Shown: positions 9,389 through 15,298 of the stretch, piece by piece
Position numbering within the stretch: the stretch's first letter is position 1
Layout: the number at the start of each line of letters is the position of its first letter
Program-made: the position numbers and the translations under genes
Notes under the pieces: generated by a model
What the model was told of the DNA's origin: nothing
Seen by the model: only the letters and a program-made list of their open reading frames with translations
Databases searched by the model: none
From: Chromera velia
Lineage: Eukaryota > Sar > Chromeraceae
Assembly: GCA_018398765.1 (NCBI GenBank)
Contig: JAHBMJ010000063.1
Location: 42,662-57,959 of the forward strand
Length of the DNA stretch: 15,298 nucleotides
Direction: 5' to 3'

Positions 9389-9426
9389 CAAGAAAAAAAA
9401 TTAGAATGGGCAAAGATTTGTTCCTT

Positions 9427-9450
9427 CGCTGAACCAGCTCTGTACTACCA
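9427..9450 (-). promoter_or_regulatory. Primer-binding site, initiator tRNA-Met-like
   Basis: Three bases inside the 5' LTR the minus strand reads TGGTAG-TA-CAGAG, then TGGTTCAGCG. It resembles the complement of the 3' end of eukaryotic initiator tRNA-Met (TGGTAGCAGAGG, then TGGTTTCG), with a two-base insertion and small changes. The comparison is from memory. Confidence 0.6.
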
Positions 9451-9453
9451 GAC

Positions 9454-9705
9454 TGTAAGTTACGTACGGTACTAGAGGCTCAATTACGATAAGCGTAGAT
9501 TGTAGGCAGACTCACATTAAAGTGTGTCCTAGTAGAGTCAATTTGTTGATCCACTATTTAGACTAGCCAACACCACGATCGAGAAACTGGCACAGAACAG
9601 CTTTCGCATGCAAGGTCAGACGTCACTTTATTCAGACTGAGCGCACGCGGCGTTGCGAGGTCGGCGGCGGCCCTAGTGCGGCGCGACGCTCGTGACAGGC
9701 CTACA
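9454..9705 (-). repeat. 5' LTR of the miniature element
   Basis: 252 bp. On the plus strand it starts TGTAAGTTACG and ends AGGCCTACA. It is the partner of 8689-8940. Confidence 0.87.
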
Positions 9706-10225
9706 TGCACCCTTTATCTTAAAGCATACTCCAAACTTCTGCAACAAAGTTCAAGACTATTCTGAACTTCTGCAGTCTCAGTTCAAGGAGTCGATAGTGA
9801 CAGGGGGATACAGGGGGATAAGGATTGTAGTAGAGAAATTGTTTGGTGGGCTCCTTCAAGGAGGTTCTGTGTCAACATGGAGGGATGACAAATGAAAATT
9901 CAGTCTTTCATGGCTAAACCTTAACCGTTTTTTCTCACGACAAGATCAAAGAGCGTCTTTTCAGGTTCTGCTGCTCATCGTCAGTATCAATACACTGTCC
10001 ACTAAATCTCTTCCCAACAAAAATAGGTTACAGCTAAGTAAGAAAACCTGCATGGAATCCTAAACTGAAAATTACCGTAAAATAAAAATCAAATCTTAAT
10101 CAGCATAGTCATCACTTCATGCATCTTCCCACAAGCCCTAGTATAAGCCTACATTAAGTCCAATTTATATACTTAAATAAACACACATAACTTGACATAA
10201 GTGAATCGAGACAGCGTAACCGTAC
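9706..10225. other. AT-rich non-genic stretch
   Basis: Contains a tandem doublet ACAGGGGGAT (9800-9819) and otherwise AT-rich sequence of low information. No gene is supported. Confidence 0.5.
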
Positions 10226-10252
10226 ATATATATATATATATATATATATAAT
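10226..10252. repeat. (TA)n microsatellite
   Basis: Uninterrupted alternating T and A. Confidence 0.9.
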
Positions 10253-10458
10253 AAATATCAATGATTATAAGTGAATAAACGGACCTTATGTATTCCATAC
10301 TTACCATACCTCCGTACTACCAATAATCCCACACACACAGATACAAGAGACACAACACACTTATTGTTAGTTCTATGAGGGTAGGAAAGGTAGAGGCTCA
10401 CAGCAGTTATTGATGAATCTGAGTTAACTCAGTACACAACACACACAGAGTTAATAGG

Positions 10459-10459
<1 letters not shown>

Positions 10460-10516
<57 letters not shown>
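10460..10516. repeat. (TA)n microsatellite with one CA interruption
   Basis: Alternating TA for nearly 60 bases, broken once near 10494. Confidence 0.9.
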
Positions 10517-10520
10517 GTTG

Positions 10521-10626
10521 GGGACCAGAAAGAATTTATGCGCGCACGCCGAGCGATAAAGAAAGCGCGAGGCGGGACCAGAAAGAATTCATGCGCGTAC
10601 GCCGAGCGATAAAGAAAGCGCAAGGC
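10521..10626. repeat. 53-bp tandem duplication
   Basis: 10521-10573 and 10574-10626 match at 50 of 53 positions. The three differences are transitions. Each unit starts GGGACCAGAAAGAATT and carries GCCGAGCGATAAAGAAAGCG. Sequence after 10626 looks like a degraded third copy. TA microsatellites flank both sides. Confidence 0.9.
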
Positions 10627-10653
10627 GATATCAAGAAATAAGCACCGCGCACA

Positions 10654-10679
10654 CATATATTATATATATATATATATAT
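10654..10679. repeat. (TA)n microsatellite
   Basis: Alternating TA with one TT interruption, right of the 53-bp duplication. Confidence 0.85.
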
Positions 10680-11730
10680 CGCCCTGCTAGCTCTGGCTAC
10701 AGATAGACATAGCGGGAAGGCCCTAGGGCGGAACATATCGGGCAAACTTTGAATCAATCAAAATCAATATATATAATAATATTCCTAGTGATGTTCACCA
10801 GAATATGCAAGTGATACAACAAAACAGCGTACGCTCACTGGCATGCGGTCGTGCTACTAGTCGTGCCAGAGCCACAGGCAGCCCGGACACTCCACATGTC
10901 TGTCAGAAAACCTCATGCACTCAATTAAAAACACGGAGTCGAAAAACGCCCCGAATTCAACTCAAAGAGCCGGTACGTGCATGCACAGGGTACAACGCAG
11001 TACACTTTCCAGCGACACCGCCGACACGTCACGATTCAAAACGCCATGCAACCCATGCAGAAGCGCAGATGCAAGAGGGCCAGACGGCGAATTTCAAATC
11101 TTTCGACAAAAAGCCCTGCCGTACAGAGACGGTGACAGACCATGGACAGTCAAATCCCGAATTTGAAAATTCTGTTCCTGGCGCATGCCGACACACCGCC
11201 GCAACGGGCGAAAGGAAACTGCTTCAACTGTCCAGATGTCAGTTGAAGGTCAGCAGCACTGTCAGAGAAAAAAAGCGCAAGACTTTGAAATTCACACAAG
11301 AGAACGCCTCTCATCCCGTCCGACTACCTCAACGTACAAAGCAGCACCCCTGGCAGTGACGTTTCGGTCATGCGGGAAACGGGGAAACAAAGGGGGGGAC
11401 AACAGCAGCACACATGCAAGGGACCGGCCAGACGAGAATCAAATCACGTTGTTTCATCCTTGCTGCCTCACTCAAAATTGACTGATGGCATCACCTCCCC
11501 CCCCCTGGCGCCCGCCTCATTTCGGACGAGCTCACAAAAGGAGACAGTCAGGAATGTTACAAGAGTTTTACAGCCGTACTGTTACATCTTTCCTGCCAAG
11601 CAGCCACGCAGCACGTTGACACCCTTTCTCGGTGCACCTTTGCAAGAAGGGTTTTCAAGCAGCTGGCAGCGCAGGAGGAGCTTGATGCACCTCGTGTCGA
11701 AGGAAGGCAAGGCAAGGCAAGGCAACACGC
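10680..11730. other. Unassigned region downstream of the light-harvesting gene
   Basis: Holds three overlapping plus-strand open frames (10805-11359, 11185-11481, 11370-11765) with no recognised motif, hydrophobic segment or splice pattern. Part of it is presumably the 3' untranslated region of the minus-strand light-harvesting gene. An AAGGC pentamer repeat (about 11702-11724) lies just past that gene's stop codon. Confidence 0.45.
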
Positions 11731-12777
11731 TTAGCCGAGGCCGGGGAAGGGAGTGCCGTCAATGAGGGGGATGGCATGGTAGGGCCAGTTGGGGAACTTG
11801 CCGGTGCCGGCGTGGGAAAGGAGCGCAAGGAAGGCAACCATGGCAACGCGGCCGTTGTTCAGCTCCTTGTTTCTGAGGTCCTTGTACTCCTCGGGATCCT
11901 CGGGCTTGCCGTACGTGATGCCCTGTGCGCACTCATCGGCATCCTCCTGCTTGTAGAAGAACTGGTCCATCAAGGCCATGAAGAGGAACACCTGGGCCCA
12001 CCCGGTGACGGGGATGGGGCCGAAGGTGTCCAGGGAGAAGGGGGTGCCGATATCGGCAAAGGAGGGGCCGTCTCCCTTGAAGGGAAGGTCGAAGTTGGCG
12101 TTGATGTTGCCGGGAAGGTGGATGCCGGCGGCGTTGAAGGCGGCACCGGAAACTCCGAGCATGGCAAGGCGGCCGTTCTTGAGCTCTGCAGAAGGGACGG
12201 GGGATGAAGGGAAGGTCACCAGACAGTCCTTTGGGGCAAAGCTCTTCACAACACAGCAGGGGAAGCGGAGAACAGCTTTCCAGAACCACAACGAGAATTC
12301 ATTCATGACAGTTGGGCACACCTCAGACAGCAATTGCATTGAGGGGACGGACATGCACATGGCCAGGGAGGGAAAGGGAGACGGGTGGAAACAAAAAAGG
12401 GACTCAGAGAAAAAAACAAAAAAAGGGAATCCCTCAACGCACCCTTGAGGCGGTACTCCTTGAACTTGGGATCGTCCTCGCCTTCGAGGTTGAAGGGGTT
12501 GAAGGTGGGGAAGCCGGGGAGTCCGTACTTGCCGGCACCGGGAGCGTCCTCAATGCTCATCTTCATGGAAGAGCGAGCCACCTTGGGGGTAGAGCTGCAG
12601 ACAAAACCGAGGAGGAGAGGAAGACTTCAAAAAGGGGCAAGTAAGCCTTGAGGTTGCTCGATACTTAGAGGCGAAGGGGGAGATCAGAAGGAGGCAAGAA
12701 GGACCAACTGACGTGGAGAGGGTGAAGGCATCGGCGGAGGCAGCTCCGAAAACGGCGATGGCAGCGGCGAACTTCAT
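11731..12777 (-). CDS. Light-harvesting chlorophyll-binding protein (FCP/LHC family), three exons
   Basis: Thylakoid antenna protein that binds chlorophylls and carotenoids and passes excitation energy to a photosystem. Exons are 12777-12713, 12594-12443 and 12185-11731. Introns of 118 and 257 nt are GT-AG, and joining gives 223 codons plus TAA. Residues 1-18 ([18 protein letters not shown]) look like a signal peptide with an ASAF-like cleavage region, followed by a short S/T/K/R-rich transit-like stretch to about residue 34. This suits import into a secondary red plastid. Helix 1 carries E73-L-K-N-G-R-L-A-M, helix 2 is about 134-149 ([16 protein letters not shown]), and helix 3 carries E180-L-N-N-G-R-V-A-M. 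These are the pigment-ligand and salt-bridge motifs of LHC helices. A T-G-K motif (200-202) follows helix 3. The length is typical for the family. The Lhcf, Lhcr or Lhcx subclass cannot be fixed by eye. Confidence 0.95.
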
Positions 12778-13248
12778 TGTGATGATGGTTTAGTAATTGA
12801 AGATTGGGAAGTTCGTTGGATCAGCTGCTCAAAACGTTGGTTGTCTGAAGAATTTCCTGTGTTGAGATAAGAGTGTGCTGCTGAGTGGATCGAAGGAGCG
12901 AGGAAGGGAGGAGGATGAGGGGGAAGTCATGGAAGTCGTCGGACCGCTAGCTGATTTTTGCTTGACCTGCGCGGCCGCGAGACGGATTTATGGTGGCATA
13001 TGGTGGCCCCGTAACTTTGTGATTTGGGGGGCATGAATGTAAATGCAATAGCGAAGTCAGTTCCATGCACGCGTTTCCTCATACCCGGGGACGCGGCATG
13101 CATAACAAAAACCTCAATCACACGTTTTTTGGTCGCTCGCACGGACTCGCACCTTGGCCCCAGGAAAGCTAGTCCGGGCATGCCGACTTTTTATGACAGA
13201 GAGGGCCCATGCAAAACACGCATATGCCAGGGTCATCTTGGGCCCTGT
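12778..13248 (-). promoter_or_regulatory. Presumed 5' UTR and promoter region of the light-harvesting gene
   Basis: About 470 bp between the LHC start and the MITE. The start context on the minus strand is CATCATCACAATGAAG. A CCCAATC box lies near 12804-12810, too close to the ATG to be called a functional CCAAT element. No TATA box stands out. Expression control (for example by light) is an expectation from the family, not something seen here. Confidence 0.35.
13241..13248. repeat. Left 8-bp target-site duplication (GGCCCTGT)
   Basis: GGCCCTGT directly before the left TIR is repeated perfectly at 13626-13633 directly after the right TIR. Confidence 0.88.
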
Positions 13249-13625
13249 CAGGCTTTCTAGAGCGGCCATTTTTAGCACCGCGGCTGCGCCGCGGTTCCTT
13301 CCAGGGCCCTCCGCGGCGGCGCCTCCCCCCGTTTGGGACATGGCCCATATACCATATAAAAACGGTTTTTTCTGAGCGCCGCAGGCGCCAATTTTTTTTT
13401 TTAAGGTGTTTCAATGATAAATTTGATCAATTGCTGATCAATTTGGTTCAACTTACCTCAGAAAAGGTAAAAACCGAAACAATCACGCCGCGGTTCCCCC
13501 CCTTTCTTCAAGGTTTTACAACCGCGGCGCGCCGCGGTGCGCCCTTCGGGCGCTCCGCGGCGCTTGGTGCCGCTCCGCGGCACCGCGGCGTTTGACCGTA
13601 AACGCCGCGGTGTCTAGAAAGCCTG
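13249..13625. mobile_element. 377-bp hAT-like MITE
   Basis: Perfect 13-bp terminal inverted repeats (CAGGCTTTCTAGA at 13249-13261 and its complement at 13613-13625) are flanked by a perfect 8-bp duplication, GGCCCTGT. An 8-bp duplication with CAGG-starting ends is the usual form of the hAT superfamily. The interior has no transposase. It consists of CCGCGG-rich, self-complementary blocks plus an AT-rich core (about 13391-13440), so it is a miniature, trans-mobilised element. Apparent coding frames across it (13154-13595) follow from the GC-rich palindromes and are not genes. Confidence 0.88.
13581..13612. repeat. Perfect 13-bp GC-rich hairpin in the MITE
   Basis: CACCGCGGCGTTT (13581-13593) and its complement (13600-13612) form a perfect stem around GACCGT, immediately inside the right TIR. 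Other CCGCGG blocks at 13280-13320 and 13480-13580 could pair with it. Confidence 0.85.
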
Positions 13626-13633
13626 GGCCCTGT

Positions 13634-14219
13634 CTCCGCGAGCCTATTCAGAGCTTTTTCAGCCACATGTGAATCTAGTGAGATATATAGTGAGATGCTA
13701 GTGAGGCATGCAATGGCATGTATGCACTTAAGAAAAAAAAAAAAAAATCGAGACGGGGATCAATCGGGGATCAAATCGAATTTCTTAATTTGCAACACAT
13801 CGTAACACTTGCTTAACAGCCGCAGCGTGACCAGCTTCCCCTCTCTCTCAGTGCAAACGAAGAGAGTGCAAGGGGGAGTCGTCTGGTGACCTGTCTGCAG
13901 ACTGACTACAACTTCGTTTCCTTGGAATTTTCTTCGTGCAACACAGCAAAGAAGAAAGCGAGACTGTCCTTGCTTCCTTTTGCTTCCTGGAGCACGCAGG
14001 CCTAGAGTTCTCTGTTTCTCTGTTATCCTCTGGTGGTATTCACAGAAAGTCCGCTCTCCACCACTGGTCAGCGTGTGCTCTGCATCAGCCAACGCTTTTG
14101 ACAATTGAAAGCGAACTGTTTGCGTAGAATTGCAAGAAAAACAACAAACCCGTCTCCTCCCTGGCTCTCCCGATTTTCTCTCTCCCTTCTGCAGGAAAAG
14201 GCAAGCTTCTTTCTGCACC
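13634..14219 (+). promoter_or_regulatory. Presumed upstream region of the plus-strand gene
   Basis: Contains short TAGTGAGA-type repeats (13676-13708) and a poly-A run near 13733-13747. A pyrimidine tract ending CTTCTGCAG at 14194 resembles a 3' splice site and would put an intron in the 5' UTR. A minus-strand frame at 13760-14263 overlaps the start of the plus-strand gene and shows no domain. Confidence 0.3.
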
Positions 14220-14948
14220 ATGGTGCGTGTGCTAGAGCCCTGCTTGAGCCTGTTTTCCATCACATCTGCCGTTCAAGGCCGTCTTCTTCTGGACAGAAGC
14301 TCTGCCTTCACGTCTTCCGTCTCTTCCGGTCTAAAGAGACCACGAGGCACTCACCCTTCTCGCACGGTGCTGCGGAGCTCCTGGTGGGAGGGAAGCGGCG
14401 CTCCCTCTCCCCTTCGATCTGGGGACAGTTCCTTGCTGGATGAGGACATTGATGAGGACGGAATTGTCGAAACTGTGTTTGGTGCATCCGCTAAGGACCT
14501 CAAGACGGGCGCACAAGCGGAGGCCAGTCCGAAGAAAAAGGCGCAGTCAGGTTTCACAGGCAAGTCTGATGACTCCAGCAAGAAAGTATCTTCCTTCCTC
14601 AGAGAAATCGAGTCAGCAGAGACGGACGACGAGACGGAGCGGCGTCTGGCCGCTTTCCGGGCCCATTCGCCAGTACCGTCACCTGAGTTGGACTTGCAGG
14701 AGACCACCGTGCGTTCCTCTGGGCCCACAACTGGACGAGGGAGGCCGTCAGCAAATGAAGGAAAAGAAGACAGGGAAGGAGAAAGAGTCACAGCGGCAGG
14801 GACTTTGAGGGAGAGGGCAGCAGAGAGCGTCCACCAGCTGCAGGAGCAGCGCGATTCGGTCGCCTCAAAAGAAAAGAAAGACTTTGTAATTACAGCCCGT
14901 GGCAAGAGGATCCCCATGAAGGAGATGTCGGAGTACTTCGTCAAGCAG
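14220..14948 (+). CDS. First coding exon of an unrecognised protein with likely signal peptide
   Basis: I do not recognise the protein. I start it at the ATG at 14220-14222 (context GCACCATGG) rather than the in-frame ATG at 14130, because 14220 has the better context and begins a signal-like stretch. The exon gives 243 codons and ends in phase 0 at CAG|GTGAGT (14946-14954). Residues 1-20 (MVRVLEPCLSLFSITSAVQG) look like a signal peptide. They are followed by an S/R/K-rich segment with S-A-F at 28-30, possibly a plastid transit region. Residues 74-84 are acidic (LLDEDIDEDGI), and 104-220 are charged and probably disordered. The end (221-243, DFVITARGKRIPMKEMSEYF, then VKQ) looks like the start of a folded domain that continues in the next exon. 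Plastid or secretory targeting is inference. Confidence 0.6.
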
Positions 14949-15190
14949 GTGAGTCGGTCGGTCGATCCTCCCTCCTTCTCGCACAGACAGTGCTTGCAGA
15001 GAATGGACGCGTGACCTCCTCAGCCCCCCCAAATGAGAGATCCAAAAGTGAAATTTGCAACTGCCAAATGTTGGAGCAGGTCTTCATGTTTTCACAGGCT
15101 TCTTTGTGGGTTGCGTCGAAAATGTGCAGATAGTTGACGCGCCAATCTGTGCATGCTTGTTCTTGTGTGTGCGTGTGCGTGTGCGCGTGC

Positions 15191-15231
<41 letters not shown>

Positions 15232-15298
15232 AGAGAGGGTGTGTGTGCGTGTGCGTGTACATATGCATGCCTTGAAAGCATCATGGAACGAACGCACC
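14949..15298 (+). other. Partial intron of the plus-strand gene
   Basis: Begins with a strong GTGAGT donor. No acceptor is seen before the window ends. The open frame runs on to TGA at 15012-15014, so retention would add 21 residues and stop. It contains the microsatellite listed separately. Confidence 0.6.
15163..15258. repeat. Compound (GT)n / (GA)n microsatellite
   Basis: GT repeats with GC interruptions, then a pure GT run, then (GA)n at about 15209-15230, then GT/GC again. On the minus strand this makes artificial S-L and H-T repeat frames. Confidence 0.9.

Larger units (their letters stand above)
8689..9705 (-). mobile_element. Miniature LTR retrotransposon (TRIM / TR-GAG-like)
   Basis: A 1,017-bp element with two 252-bp direct repeats and a 513-bp interior. 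Read on the minus strand, each LTR starts TG and ends CA. A primer-binding site lies three bases inside the 5' LTR (9454-9705), and a purine tract directly precedes the 3' LTR (8689-8940). A 5-bp target duplication is probable. The interior holds only a short gag-like frame. There is no room for protease, integrase or RT, so any movement needed enzymes in trans. This matches the known TRIM or TR-GAG class of non-autonomous elements. Orientation rests on the primer site and purine tract, which agree. Confidence 0.83.

Noticed and set aside
10805-11359. 184-codon plus-strand open frame
   Set aside because: No motif, hydrophobic segment or splice signal. It overlaps other frames and lies in the likely 3' flank of the light-harvesting gene.
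11776-12207. 143-codon plus-strand frame opposite the light-harvesting gene
   Set aside because: Shadow of the GC-rich exon 3 on the other strand.
13760-14263. 167-codon minus-strand frame upstream of the plus-strand gene
   Set aside because: Overlaps the better-supported start at 14220 on the opposite strand and has no recognisable feature.
14351-14944. 197-codon minus-strand frame
   Set aside because: Antisense shadow of the plus-strand exon, S/P-rich as expected from its reverse complement.
1-15298. tRNA, rRNA or other structured RNA genes
   Set aside because: I looked for tRNA-like arms and conserved RNA segments and saw none beyond the primer-site match. A covariance-model scan would be decisive.

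Overview
The window reads as nuclear DNA of a eukaryotic alga with a complex, red-lineage plastid. The main evidence is a spliced light-harvesting gene of the fucoxanthin/chlorophyll a-c type. Its product starts with a signal peptide and an SADA-F cleavage region like the ASAF-type plastid-import motif. GT-AG introns, abundant microsatellites and minisatellites, and nested transposons agree with this. A chromerid such as Chromera velia is my best guess. A stramenopile or related alga is possible, and the sequence alone cannot settle it.

Layout. Bases 1-5432 hold the 3' part of a decayed Ty1/copia polyprotein (reverse transcriptase, then RNase H). It is split at the codons of an R-F-D-I stretch by a 3,451-bp element (1354-4804) with 47-bp terminal inverted repeats and a 4-bp ATTC target duplication. 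That insertion carries a ~35-bp minisatellite (about 1894-2570), a near-perfect palindrome with 111-bp arms (2937-3163) and no recognisable transposase. Bases 5433-8688 look non-genic: AT-rich sequence, a degenerate 54-59-bp repeat and a ~51-bp minisatellite of about 13 copies. Bases 8689-9705 are a small LTR element on the minus strand: two 252-bp LTRs, an initiator-tRNA-like primer site, a purine tract and a short gag-like frame broken by one TAG. Bases 9706-11730 are mostly TA microsatellites, a 53-bp tandem duplication and unassigned sequence.

The right third is the conventional genic part. A three-exon light-harvesting gene lies on the minus strand (12777 to 11731). It diverges from the first coding exon of an unrecognised, probably signal-peptide-bearing protein on the plus strand (14220-14948), whose intron leaves the window. 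Between the two starts sits a 377-bp GC-rich hAT-like MITE with 13-bp terminal inverted repeats and a perfect 8-bp target duplication.

No new multi-gene system is visible. The most informative content is the mobile-element record: several insertions dated relative to one another, a long hairpin inside a DNA transposon, a miniature LTR element and a MITE in a shared promoter region. Diverged repeat copies across the window differ almost only by transitions, mostly in CpA or CpG contexts, which hints at cytosine deamination acting on repeats.
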